A DNA stretch of 64,000 nucleotides from Limnephilus marmoratus (taxonomy: Eukaryota; Arthropoda; Insecta; Trichoptera; Limnephilidae): NCBI GenBank assembly GCA_917880885.1, contig OU862934.1:30674734-30738733 (forward strand). The letters run 5' to 3'. Shown here one piece after another: positions 52,942-62,924 of this stretch (position 1 is the stretch's first letter; each line of letters begins with the position of its first letter). Position numbers and translations under genes: made by a program. Below the pieces are notes generated by a model. The model was given only the letters and a program-made list of their open reading frames with translations, had not been told where the DNA came from and searched no databases.

Positions 52942-53542
52942 GGATGGGGATGGGGATGGGGATGGGGATGGGGATGGGGATGGGGATGGGGATGGGGATG
53001 GGGATGGGGATGGGGATGGGGATGGGGATGGGGATGGGGATGGGGATGGGGATGGGGATGGGGATGGGGATGGGGATGGGGATGGGGATGGGGATGGGGA
53101 TGGGGATGGGGATGGGGATGGGGATGGGGATGGGGATGGGGATGGGGATGGGGATGGGGATGGGGATGGGGATGGGGATGGGGATGGGGATGGGGATGGG
53201 GATGGGGATGGGGATGGGGATGGGGATGGGGATGGGGATGGGGATGGGGATGGGGATGGGGATGGGGATGGGGATGGGGATGGGGATGGGGATGGGGATG
53301 GGGATGGGGATGGGGATGGGGATGGGGATGGGGATGGGGATGGGGATGGGGATGGGGATGGGGATGGGGATGGGGATGGGGATGGGGATGGGGATGGGGA
53401 TGGGGATGGGGATGGGGATGGGGATGGGGATGGGGATGGGGATGGGGATGGGGATGGGGATGGGGATGGGGATGGGGATGGGGATGGGGATGGGGATGGG
53501 GATGGGGATGGGGATGGGGATGGGGATGGGGATGGGGATGGG
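52942..53542 (+). repeat. Perfect GGGGAT satellite, about 100 units
   Basis: Six hundred bases of GGGGAT with no variant that I can see. All six frames are open, producing dipeptide strings (Gly-Asp, Met-Gly, Pro-Ile, His-Pro) that are not genes. Four consecutive Gs every six bases would favour G-quadruplex formation. Confidence 0.98.
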
Positions 53543-53770
53543 TACCCGGCATGCGTTGCAAGGCCCCTGTAACCTCGCGGTCAACTTAACTGTAATGTTT
53601 CCATCGCAAGTCCCGGGAAACTACATTATAATGCAAGCGCCTGTACTATATAACATACAACGGGTACCCGGCACGCGTTGCAAAAACACTGTAACCTCGT
53701 GTTCAACTAAACTGTAATGGTTCCATCCTATATAACATTATATACAACGGGTACCCGGCATAAGTTAGTG
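53543..53770 (+). repeat. Short tandem repeat with GGTACCCGGCAYGCGTTGC
   Basis: The core occurs at 53541, 53662 and (partly) 53750, each followed by TGTAACCTCG, AACTAAACTGTAATG and TATATAACAT in the first two. The core reversed, GCAACGCATGCCGGGTACC, equals the 3' end motif of the Helitron at 37362. Confidence 0.75.
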
Positions 53771-54374
53771 AAATTTTACTTCAGTCGTGTGGTCTAAAGC
53801 ACACTCGTTTTTTTTCGAAAAATTACGTCATCGGGTACACGAACGGGAATGGTTTCATATGATAAAGGTCGATTATTAGATAAGAAAATTAGCAGGTCTG
53901 CCAACCGGCAGCCTAGCACAGCCGGTGTTAAATTGGGATAGAAATTAGTAAATTTTACGTCATCGAGTACACGTATGAAACCAATGAATAACTGTAGTCT
54001 AGATTCTAAACCATCCCATTAAAGAATTTCATTAGTGGCACACTAGCTTTTTTAAGGCTTTCTAAGTGTCCATTATCACTACAAAGTAGTTTCATCCGTG
54101 TATTCGTAAGGTTTGTGTACCGGCTCCCGGTCTATAACTCCGATACCATAGACATTGTGACCGCTACATAGAAAGTACCTCAAGTGTTGCCAGCGTATAA
54201 CAATTTCTTTTTGATTACCTTACATTGCTATCAATATCGGTTCGGTACAAAATCGTCGGTTGTTATGCCATGCCGATTCGATATTGTAAAGATAACGATT
54301 TCAGTGTGCTAGGACCCCAGTTAGATATAATCAATATATATAAAAATCAAAATGTGCTTGCTTGGGTGTATATT

Positions 54375-54580
54375 GTATATTTTTCTTTTTTTTAAAGAAA
54401 GACTAACATTCCCGGGTTACGAAAAACTTAACTATGTTTGAAAATCTCCTACTACCACAACAGTAAGCCGAAAATGTTGCTTGTGTTGTGATGGAGGACT
54501 TAGCCTGCCGAGGAATCGAACACGCGACGCTCGGGTGGGACCCAAGCGCTACGCTCACTCAACCACCGACCTGTCAATAT
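54375..54580 (-). mobile_element. tRNA-derived SINE 2
   Basis: On the - strand GTCGGTGGTTGAGTGAGCGT (box A-like) and GTGTTCGATTCCTCGGCAGG (box B) form a tRNA-like head. A body of about 120 bp follows with CAACATTTTCGGCTTACTGT and ends TTTAAAAAAAAGAAAAATAT. The head differs from SINE 1, so it is a separate family. A tRNA pseudogene is possible, but the body and A-rich tail favour a SINE. Confidence 0.6.
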
Positions 54581-54659
54581 ACAATACATATGTAGACAAC
54601 CATATATATATATATGCGTTGTCTATGTATTGCCATATTAAGCATAGTAAATTTATTTT

Positions 54660-55395
54660 ATTTTTTTAAACGCCCCTAGGGCTTTTACATAGAATGCAGT
54701 ACTTTTTTTTTTAATTACAGTGAAAATTTAGGTTACATTAAATATAAGCGTTAACAAAATACAGGTAACATAAAATATAAGAAACAAAATATGGTCCACA
54801 AAATATAGGAGTTGACACAAAGTAGGTAATGTTTAAAATTGTTGTTCAAATTGGTTTATGGGATACGTAGAAAGAAATAGTTGGCACATATGGCGTTTGA
54901 AGTTTGCTAAGTTCAAATTATTGTCAAATACATCCATATTGTTTAAGTATTTGTTACTAAGACTATGCAATTGTTGTAATGGAGAATGTAAATCATAGTT
55001 CGAATGAGATGTACGGATATAAAATGTCAATGTTTGTCTACATAGTTGTTCGTGTATGTACATGTTGATTTTTTAATTGCAGGAGTTCACCACTGTCGAA
55101 TTTAGAGTTTAATAATTTTAATAAAAAAGTTAGGTCGTTTATTTTTCGTCTGTTTTCTAATGTTGGAATATTTAAAGGATTCATTAACGACGGGTAATTT
55201 ATGTGCTCTAAAGGGATGTTAAGTTTAAAATTTACAAAACGTAGAAATTTTCTTTGAATTCTTTCAATAGTATGAATATGAATTTTGTAGAAGGGCGACC
55301 AGACTATGGAGTTATATTCTATTAGGCTTCTAACAAGAGATGTGTACAGTAGTTTAATGATTTGTAACGATTCAAAGTTTGAAACTTTCAAAATG
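54660..55395 (-). pseudogene. LINE C-terminal fragment (Jockey/CR1-type)
   Basis: The first piece (55391-55038) reads IIKLLYTSLVRSLIEYNSIV followed by WSPF, IERIQRKFLRFVNFKLN and MNPLNIPTLENRRKINDLTF, standard motifs after the RT core. The second (55063-54833), in a shifted frame, has FYIRTSHSNYDL and FDNNLNLANFKRHM. The 3' end carries CGCCCCTAGGGC near 54672. Upstream catalytic parts are missing. Confidence 0.8.
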
Positions 55396-55424
55396 CCTTC
55401 TTTCCACCCTCGCGAAGGTTTCTG

Positions 55425-56004
55425 GATTATTACAACAATATGACAATCAATCTGAAAAGTTTTATCTTTACAGAAACTCTTACGAAACTGTCAAAAATGT
55501 GACGTTTTGGGAAAGACATTTTGCAAAAGAATGACTCTCTACTCAAAATGCAATTTTTTAAACTCTAACTTAATGAATTTATTTGAAGTACTCACCTATG
55601 GAAAATTAACCAAAATCGAATACTTTGAATCTCATCAAAAATTATATTATCCATTTTAAATAGGTAATAGTACCTATGTTAGGTAACAAATTTGTTTGAT
55701 TGTTTTTATAATATGCAAAAATTAATGTTTGTGATAGAAAATTTGTAAAAAAAATTGCAATAGATGGCACGCGAGCTGTTTGAAAATCTGAATGTACCGG
55801 GACTGAATATATTGAACGCGGGAGAGGATAGGGGATCGCGGGTTCGCGTTAGAGGGGAGGGGGAAGGAGGAGAAAGTGGAGGGGGAACGCGTGAGGGGAT
55901 GGGGACATGGGAGGGGAAGGGAAGGCAGAAGAGGAGCTGGTCGATTGGGAAAAGTCACGCAGGCAGAAACAATTTCATTGCAACGTATGCCACTATCTCG
56001 CTAG
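55425..56004 (+). mobile_element. Helitron, 3' part clear
   Basis: GAAAGACATTTTGCAAAAGA parallels 16199-16216 of the Helitron at 15989-16736. ATGTACCGGGACTGAATATA, a purine-rich tract (55830-55940), GGCAGAAACAATTT and GCAACGTATGCCACTATCTC then GCTAG before T complete the 3' end. The 5' limit is uncertain. Confidence 0.65.
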
Positions 56005-56039
56005 TACGTTAAGGGCCATTAAAAAGCGGCCGAGAAAGA

Positions 56040-57005
56040 AAGGGCCGTTCCAATGAGAAAGGTTAATTATTCTCCGTACCAGTTTTTTAAAATAATAACT
56101 CAATATCGATTTTATGTCATTCAAAATTTGCTTTAATTTATACGTACATTCAAAAATGTTGAAAGGCGTGATGATAAAATTATGTTCTTTTTGAAATTAT
56201 TTGTGGATTTTTTTTTTTACATAAGCTCCACACAGGAGGCCCTGAGGAAAATAATTTCCCTCAGGGCCTGTGTCGTCTTTGGGGATGCTGTGTGGAGGGT
56301 TTTTTTAAAGGAAATGAAGAAGAGGAGAGTTCAGGGAAGGAAAGGGGTTTAAGGGGTGGAATCTGGGGTTCAGTATGTCCTAGTCATCCGCCTCCAAGAC
56401 CTAGACAAACCTCACCCCATGAACCTAAGTATTTATGATTCCATGTTGATCATAAGTATTTATAATTTTTCAATAACGTCTAAGCTAAATAAGAGTGGAA
56501 AAAAACTTAAGTAAATCAGTTTGTCAGACCGTAAATAAATAGACAAACTGAGATATTTTCATCACACAACACGTGTGCACGTGTCTTTTTTAAATGATTT
56601 TATTTAAACAAATATGCAAATTCTGAAACATAGCCACCCCAAATAATGTATTGATGGAACTATCGGAAGATGACCTTACTAGTATACTTAAAACATCATA
56701 GAAGTTTCTGGAAAACCTTATCGAAACAATGAAGTTAAACCATAGAAGTCGCTGAAAAACTTATCCAAAGCATAGTCCCCCTCAGCACAGGATCTCCTAG
56801 TGAAGAGGACTACGAATATATTTTATATATACATCTAACATGTTTCATATAAAAATGTTAAAAATATTATATAGTTACTAAATGAAAAAAAAAAATAAAA
56901 AAATAAAAAAGATTTATTTTACTGCATGATTATATGATTTGAAATGTGTGTTGTATAATACAAAATATTGTTTGAAAATTTAACAAATCTGCCAACGACC
57001 TATAG
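56040..57005 (+). repeat. Dispersed repeat family B, copy 3, split by family A
   Basis: TTATTCTCCGTACCAGTTTT and TTGAAAGGCGTGATGATAAA lie left of the insertion. TCATAAGTATTTATAATTTT, CATGATTATATGATTTGAAA and TCTGCCAACGACCTATAG lie right of it. The order equals 5640-6110. An extra stretch near 56650-56900 is not in the other copies. Confidence 0.7.
56210..56426 (+). repeat. Dispersed repeat family A, nested in repeat B
   Basis: Poly-T, ACATAAGCTCCACACAGGAG, the CCCTGAGG palindrome, GGGGATGCTGTGTGGAGGGT and CACCCCATGAAC. It stops there, a truncation at the end opposite the poly-T/poly-A side, as expected for target-primed insertion. Confidence 0.75.
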
Positions 57006-57601
57006 GCCAGTGCAATTAGCGCAAAAAAGGGGGTCGCGATCGGAATTATTCCGGTAGTCCCAATTTTTTTATATGTTTTATACACTCATCTTGTGATGTA
57101 AAATCTGAGTTTTCGACCTTGTGTCACTTGAGCTTTCGCCGCCATTTTGAAAAAACCAGCAGAAATCTAGTTTTTCTCAAATATCTCGTTTCCAATAAAA
57201 ATTTCGGATAAAGTACATTTACGAGTTTAGTAGAACATAAAATTATCTATAATTTTAATTCGAGCCATTTTCTTCTATCTCTAATAAATATCGAGATATG
57301 CAGTCGTAAAAATGTGCTTAAGTTTATAAAAACAGGTAAATTGCTCGACTTGGTTCTGTTTTTTGTACGTATCTCTTTTCCAGTACAATTTTGTGAAAAA
57401 ATTACTGATACCAATTTTGTAGAAAATAAAATTTCTAAAAGATGTGTGATTTTTATGTTTTTTGTAGTTTTTTTTTACAGGAATAAAGCATATGTAAATA
57501 AATATCGGTAGGTAAAAACAGAAATTTTATCACGATATTCGACGTTTGTTCACATAAATTTTTTTTTACGTATTATAAATTATAACTATAAAATTAACGA
57601 T
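57006..57601. other. Unassigned stretch left of BEL2
   Basis: No gene recognised. GGGGGTCGCGATCGGAATTA near 57030 is a small GC-rich patch. Confidence 0.3.
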
Positions 57602-58948
57602 TGTGGGGTCCGACACCCCCCCTCCCCCCATCCCCCAGGCCACTCCAGGATTCCGGGGCCATCGGTTGTCTGGATCAGTGTTATAGCTACATTTAGTTCT
57701 AAATCGAGGTCGTTGTACTAGACGTTTGTACATAAACTAAATATAATAGGGAGCTGGCCACAATGACACGCCAATGGAGTTTCGTACGCCAGTGGATTTT
57801 GGAACGCCACTGGTCTTTTAAATGAATTTACTACTTTTACAAAAAATGCTTCTAGGTATAATGGCAAAACTGATTTGAGTACTGGATTAAAATAAATATT
57901 TTTCACTTTGGAGACTGTGGGAGACTGGGGTTTTTAGGTTACTGGGATACTGGGATAGGTAAACTGAATCTAAGACTGATTAAAACACTTGAAAAGAGGT
58001 TTGAACTTGGAGACTGTTGGTATCTTGAGTTGGTATCTTTCTTCTTGGCTGATAGTTTTGAACTGACTTCCTGCCGGTTTGACTTCTATTTTTATAGGGC
58101 AAACTCAGGTCGGACTTTTGGGGGACAGAACCTCCTTAATTTTTCTAAGGTACTTGTTTTAGGTAATTTTCCTGGTCGCTACGATTGGAAGTCAGCTGTG
58201 TCAAAATTATGTGTGATAGTTTTTGCCTGTGTCAAAATTATGTGTGATAGTTTTTGCCATGATCTTATCAACTTAGGATACCAAAGCCTCACATCATTTT
58301 TATTGTGTTTACAAGAAAAGGTACAAGTATACATATGTGATATAAGGTACAATTTTAAACAGTAAATATTTTTCTTAAAGTGCAACAATCACTGATAGAC
58401 GTCAGTTTTTGGGTTGTTTTTGTAGCATATACTCATTTTTAGGTGATGATGTTTATTTCTTGATCCAAATTATTCCCAATTTCTCGAAATTGAGCTCCAA
58501 ATTTTTCGGAACATGAATTCGCTGTCGTAAATATTTACGATTCAGATTTTTCCTTTGTTCAGAATTGACCAATAGTGGCTCGGCTGGTCGCATGGTGGGG
58601 GTGACGTAAATAGACAGCCAATTCCTTGGCGTTGATCATTGCTGTCTAGACTCCCTTGTGGAAGTATTAGGTGATTATTTAGATGTGTTTTCCAGTCCAA
58701 TGAGGCTGCCGCACGTATTCATTATCAATTTCATTAATGTTTTCAATTGATTAGTTAATTAAAGGACATAATTGCGTTGTAGACAAATCATTTGGAAGGG
58801 GCACCACATGCACATTGTTCCGCTAGCCAATAGCAGCACTCAGATTGTCGTGCTCGCGGCACGGTGACAGCGTAAATTCCAATCTTGAATTTCCAGGGTT
58901 GTCATATGCTTTCGCGCACTCGTTCAATGCACACGTATTCCTATGACA
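57602..58948 (-). repeat. BEL2 3' LTR, borders inferred
   Basis: On the - strand it would begin TGTCATAGGAATACGTGTGC just after the purine tract and end GGTGTCGGACCCCACA, giving TG...CA ends and about 1.35 kb. The partner LTR is not in the window, so the outer border is provisional. The direct repeat GTGTCAAAATTATGTGTGAT lies inside (58198-58250). Frames in it are not genes. Confidence 0.6.
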
Positions 58949-58951
58949 CGT

Positions 58952-58975
58952 TCGATATACTCCCCTCAGTGCAGT
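58952..58975 (-). promoter_or_regulatory. BEL2 polypurine tract
   Basis: On the - strand ACTGAGGGGAGTATATCGAA lies between the integrase stop and the LTR start, where plus-strand priming is expected. Confidence 0.45.
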
Positions 58976-58990
58976 CTTGACTGTGCTCAG

Positions 58991-60829
58991 CTACTTCGTC
59001 GGGCGTGTCCTTTTCCGATGTCTGAGTTTTGAATCGGGTGTCTTCGCAGAGGGTACAGTTTCATCAGTTGCTGGCGTGGCAGGCAGAATGACGGCAATTT
59101 TGACTGCCGGCCTTACGTATATCCCAGTGCTGGTTTGGATCCGGGCAGTTCTGACTTGTCCATCAGCTGCAGGTATTGCTTCGATGATACGGCCACGTGG
59201 CCAACTGTTTCGAGGCAGTGCTGGGTCCATGATGATCACTAGGTCATCCTTCTTAATTGGTGTAGTTGGATGGTGCCATTTTTGCCGGACAGCCATGGTA
59301 GGTAGGTATTCCCGCAGCCATCGCCTCCAGAAGGTGTCTGCAAGTTGTTGTCCGATGCGCCACTGGCGGCGTAGGCATGTTTCCTCTTCTTTTTTGTCGT
59401 AGAAGGATAATTGGGGGCGCTTCCCGGCTGACCCTAGCAAAAAGTGGTTGGGTGTTAAAGGTTCTTCATCACGTGGGTCAACTGAAATGTGGGTGAGTGG
59501 ACGATTATTTACCACAAACTCAGCTTCTGCAAGTGCGGTGCGTAGCGTTTCTTCTTTTGGTGCTCTTTCCTTTAGTGTAGCGCTTAGGGCTTTCTTTACT
59601 GATCGTACTAATCTTTCCCAAGCTCCCCCCATGTGCGGACTTAGTGGTGGTATGAAGTGCCACTCGATGCCCTGGGTAGCTATTGCGTCAATCATTCTGG
59701 CGTCTTGACTTATTGACAGCAGGGCGTCCCTCATCTCGGTGTCAGCTCCGTGAAAGTTTGTCCCGTTATCCGAGTATATGGCTGCTGGTTGTCCTCTGCG
59801 GGCGGTCATTCTTTGTAGGGCCATGATGGCCGAGTCAGCAGTCAGTGAAGCGGCTAGTTCTAGGTGAATGGCGCTTGTCGAGAGGCAGGTGAAGATGGCT
59901 CCATATCGTTTTTCTCGATGCCTACCGACCGTGATAGCCATAGGGCCGAAATAATCAAGCCCGCAGTGTGTGAATGGGCGGACGTGATGCATCAGGCGGG
60001 GTGGTGGTAATGCGCCCATCAGAGGTGGAGTCGGTTTGCTGCGTCGTATGAAGCAAGTGGGGCAGGCGTGCGTTATCTTCCTGCTTGTTGTGCGTAGTCG
60101 TATTATGAAGAAATGATTGCGTATTTCTGCTACTGTTTTCTCAGTACTAGGATGATCCGCCTTTTTGTGGTAGTGACTGATCAGAAGTCGAGTGTAGGGT
60201 TCGTCGCCGTCCAGTATTATGGGAGTTCGGGCCACAATCTTTGTTCTTTCCAAGGCTTGTAGTCGGGTCCCCATTCGTAGTAGGTCATCTGGTCCAAAGA
60301 AGGGGTTCAGGGAGTTGAGGCGGCTGCCAGCAGGCAGTTTTTTACCTTGTCGGATGATGTGTAGATCAGTTGTAAAAGCGTTTTCCTGGGACCTTTTGAT
60401 CCATCTGTGTTCTGCTGCTTTTATCTCCTCGGCTAGTAGTGGGCCTTCTACTGGTTTATTGGGCCCCATCTTGCATCGTCTGATAAATCGGAAGATCCAA
60501 GCTGTGGAGCGAATCAGCCGATGCCATGAGGAGAACCGCTCTACTGATGGGAGTGCTTCGCCCCTGGTGGACACAAGGCCAACGTAGTGAGGTTTGACTT
60601 CTAGTGTCAGGTCGTCAGGCCTGTGGGCGGGTGCCCGTTCTTTTGGCCACGCACCCTCCGGGGAAGTGAGAAAGGCTGGGCCAGTAAACCATCTTCCTTC
60701 TGGTGTTAAGTCTGGCACCTCTAAGTCTCGCGTTCCTATGTCAGCGGGATTGAGTTTTGTGGGTACCCATTTCCAGTCGGGTATGTTGGTTAGTTTGTCT
60801 ATTTCGCCCAATCGGTTTGCCACAAACAA
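58991..60829 (-). CDS. BEL2 RNase H end and integrase
   Basis: The frame is entered by a shift from the RT frame near 60815; the first residues (VANRLGEI, PADIGTRDL) are the end of the RNase H/connector. The integrase is complete: HYHKKADHPSTEKT...CPTCF (HHCC zinc finger), CGLDYFGPMAI with the first Asp, IYSDNGTNFHGA with the second, and MGGAWERLVRSVKKA with the Glu. It closes with the BEL C-terminal domain (DTFWRRWLREYLPTMAVRQK) and a basic tail (KLRHRKRTRPTK). This part looks undamaged. Integrase would insert the DNA copy into the host chromosome. Confidence 0.92.
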   Translation of the reverse strand: MFVANRLGEIDKLTNIPDWKWVPTKLNPADIGTRDLEVPDLTPEGRWFTGPAFLTSPEGAWPKERAPAHRPDDLTLEVKPHYVGLVSTRGEALPSVERFSSWHRLIRSTAWIFRFIRRCKMGPNKPVEGPLLAEEIKAAEHRWIKRSQENAFTTDLHIIRQGKKLPAGSRLNSLNPFFGPDDLLRMGTRLQALERTKIVARTPIILDGDEPYTRLLISHYHKKADHPSTEKTVAEIRNHFFIIRLRTTSRKITHACPTCFIRRSKPTPPLMGALPPPRLMHHVRPFTHCGLDYFGPMAITVGRHREKRYGAIFTCLSTSAIHLELAASLTADSAIMALQRMTARRGQPAAIYSDNGTNFHGADTEMRDALLSISQDARMIDAIATQGIEWHFIPPLSPHMGGAWERLVRSVKKALSATLKERAPKEETLRTALAEAEFVVNNRPLTHISVDPRDEEPLTPNHFLLGSAGKRPQLSFYDKKEEETCLRRQWRIGQQLADTFWRRWLREYLPTMAVRQKWHHPTTPIKKDDLVIIMDPALPRNSWPRGRIIEAIPAADGQVRTARIQTSTGIYVRPAVKIAVILPATPATDETVPSAKTPDSKLRHRKRTRPTK

Positions 60830-62852
60830 AGGTTGAGTAGGAGCGTGGGTCGGTGCGTAACCAGCATAGTACAGTTGTGGAGTCTGTCCAGAAGCAGGTG
60901 CGGGATATCAGGGCTTTGCTTTCTTTTTGGATCGTCTGGGCTAGTCTCGCTGCTATGAGGGCGGCTTGAAGCTCGAGGCGTGGAATGGAGAGAGGCTTCA
61001 GTGGCGCTACCTTGCATTTACTTGCAAGGAATGTTACTCGTAAGGATCTATCTATTTTTTCGGTGAAGTAGGCCACGGCACAGCAAGCTTGCTCCGATGC
61101 ATCGCAGAAAAGGTGTAGTGTTACGTTGTTTAGTTTGTTGTAGAGGCAACGTCTCGGGATTGAGATGTTGTTCGTGTGCAACAGGTTTAGCCAGTCTGTC
61201 CATCTCTGAGCATGTTCAGGGGCAATGGGTTCATCCCAGCCGACGCTTGAGCGCCACACTGCTTGCAGTAGTATCTTAGATCTGATGGTAAGGCAGGCAA
61301 CGAAGCCGACTGGGTCGAAGATCTTCATTACTATGGATAATAATTGCCGCTTGGTAGGTTGTGTGGCCATGTCGTGGGAGATTGCCTCACGAAATGAGTA
61401 CAGGAAGCGGTCTGTGGTGGGGTCCCAGATTAAACCAAGCACTTGCTCTGTTTCCGGACCTCCGCTGCTAATTTGTATCGTGGAGCTGGCACGGTCTTCT
61501 ATAGGTACACTAGCTAGGGCCGCCGGGCTGTTGGACGCCCAATTTGTCAAGTGGAACCCTCCTTTCGCGAGCAGGGCACTTACACTTTGGGCGAGTGCAG
61601 CAGCTTCATTGGGTGTGTCTGCTGCATCTAGGTAATCGTCCATGTAGAACTTGGTGCGTACGGCTTTTGCGGCGGCCGGGTACTCGTGCTCGTATGTTTC
61701 AGCCACTTTATTTCGGACGAATTGGGCACTGCTTGGGGAACAGGTGGCTCCGAACATCATCGATGACATTTGATAGATGTCTGGTTCGTGATGGGGTGAT
61801 GTCCTCCACAGGAATAGCTGGGACGACTGATCTTCTCGCCTTATTTTTATTTGCAGGAACATTTCTTTGATGTCTGCAGCAATAGCGATGTTTCCTTCCC
61901 GGAAGCGTATTATATTCCCCAGGAGGGAGGACAGCAGATCAGGACCAGTAAGCAGCTGGTCGTTGAGGGAGGTTCCTCGGCATCGGCTTGCGGCATCGAA
62001 CACCACTCTGATTTTTCCTGGCTTATTTGGGTTGATTACTGCAAAGTGGGGCAGGTACCATTTGCGAGGTGTGGTGGTGGAAGCTTCATGGCTTGATAAC
62101 TTCTTGGCGTAGCCTTTGTTGATAAGTTGATTTATTTTGTCATTGTAGGCCACTGCTAGATTTTTGTCTTTTTCTAGCTTTTTCTCCAGGGACAGAAGTC
62201 GTTTCAGCGCACACTGCCGATTATCAGGTAGCGTGGCTTCTGGATTGCGCCATAGTAGACCGGTTTCCCACCTTCCTACAGGAAGAGGACGGGTAGTTGC
62301 ATTCATAAGTGCAATTGCCTGTTGTTCACTTGCATTGACTCTGGTGGCTGATGTTACTCCGAGGGAGTCGATGGCGAAGTTGGTTTTAACTAGCTCCCTC
62401 AACTGTATGTCTGCGGCCGTTTCTGGTTGTAGTGCCAAAGTGGTGGTCGTGTTATTATCTCTGGGATTGACTCCCCCATGAGCGATCCATCCTAGTGCGG
62501 TGCGTGATGCTATTCGCGTAGTGTCATTGCATTCACGAACTTCCCTTGACATGATAAGGTGAGCGTTATCTTGGCCTATTAGCAGCTTCGGGACAACCGA
62601 CCTTCCTTGGATCTGTTGCTCCGGCAGGTTGAGGTTGCTTATTGTGCTGGCAGATATGTGGAATGTATTACTGTTGCCTGCACCTCGTATTCTTAGTCTC
62701 ACTCGTTGGGAGAGATTGTCGGAGGTGCACATTCCTTTCGCGCCGTGGATTCGCAGTCCGTGAACTGGGCCGTTTGCTCCGACTTGTATTGCGGTGTCAG
62801 TGTCGACAAGTGTTACTGTGGATCCTTCATCCAGGAGAGCGAACACTGACAC
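60741..62852 (-). CDS. BEL2 protease, reverse transcriptase, RNase H
   Basis: Residues 5-20 carry ALLDEGSTVTLV, the BEL-type aspartic protease site. RT follows with IRVVFDAASRCRGTSLNDQL, ADIKEMFLQIKI and the catalytic YMDDY (near 61640). RNase H has LFCDASEQACCAVAYF and, near the end, CFWTDSTTVLCWL. The frame is then lost near 60815 and continues as the integrase frame. The in-frame TGA at 62925 lies just upstream, so the frame is open back to that stop rather than starting at 62852. Confidence 0.92.
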   Translation of the reverse strand: MSVFALLDEGSTVTLVDTDTAIQVGANGPVHGLRIHGAKGMCTSDNLSQRVRLRIRGAGNSNTFHISASTISNLNLPEQQIQGRSVVPKLLIGQDNAHLIMSREVRECNDTTRIASRTALGWIAHGGVNPRDNNTTTTLALQPETAADIQLRELVKTNFAIDSLGVTSATRVNASEQQAIALMNATTRPLPVGRWETGLLWRNPEATLPDNRQCALKRLLSLEKKLEKDKNLAVAYNDKINQLINKGYAKKLSSHEASTTTPRKWYLPHFAVINPNKPGKIRVVFDAASRCRGTSLNDQLLTGPDLLSSLLGNIIRFREGNIAIAADIKEMFLQIKIRREDQSSQLFLWRTSPHHEPDIYQMSSMMFGATCSPSSAQFVRNKVAETYEHEYPAAAKAVRTKFYMDDYLDAADTPNEAAALAQSVSALLAKGGFHLTNWASNSPAALASVPIEDRASSTIQISSGGPETEQVLGLIWDPTTDRFLYSFREAISHDMATQPTKRQLLSIVMKIFDPVGFVACLTIRSKILLQAVWRSSVGWDEPIAPEHAQRWTDWLNLLHTNNISIPRRCLYNKLNNVTLHLFCDASEQACCAVAYFTEKIDRSLRVTFLASKCKVAPLKPLSIPRLELQAALIAARLAQTIQKESKALISRTCFWTDSTTVLCWLRTDPRSYSTFVCGKPIGRNRQTNQHTRLEMGTHKTQSR

Positions 62853-62924
62853 TTCTTCTTTGTTTGGAGCGCTTAATATGACTGGCGCAATTTTTAATAG
62901 TACTCTCTGTCCGGAGTCCTGGCG

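Larger units (their letters stand above)
52671..54137. mobile_element. Inner TIR element carrying a hexamer satellite
   Basis: About 90-bp inverted ends: TTATAGACCGGGAGCC at the left and GGCTCCCGGTCTATAA at the right, then TTTGTAGTGATAATGGACA and its mirror TGTCCATTATCACTACAAA. Inside, ACGTCATCG(A/G)GTACAC followed by TGAAAC-like sequence recurs near 53823 and 53956 as well as in the arms. No transposase is visible. It holds the GGGGAT array and a short tandem repeat. Confidence 0.75.
51489..54317. mobile_element. Large TIR element inserted in repeat E (outer)
   Basis: The ends GGGTCCTAGCA and TGCTAGGACCC are inverted repeats. Outside them, repeat E flanks rejoin as TTAAGTCCAG plus TTAGATATAATC, matching the uninterrupted site near 50617. 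CAG (possibly CCAG) is duplicated. The interior left of 52670 has imperfect GCTAGCAC/ATTGACAAAACCCC-type repeats and no transposase; two short frames (51995-52273, 52167-52496) are not recognised. A second TIR element lies within it. Confidence 0.7.

Noticed and set aside
52859..53717. Four open frames of 207-257 codons
   Set aside because: All are dipeptide strings from the GGGGAT satellite, which lacks stops in every frame.
54490..54580. Possible tRNA gene on the - strand
   Set aside because: Box B is good, but a non-tRNA body and A-rich tail follow; annotated as SINE 2 instead.
58977..62881. Numerous + strand frames
   Set aside because: They are antisense to the BEL2 polyprotein, whose domains are clear on the - strand.
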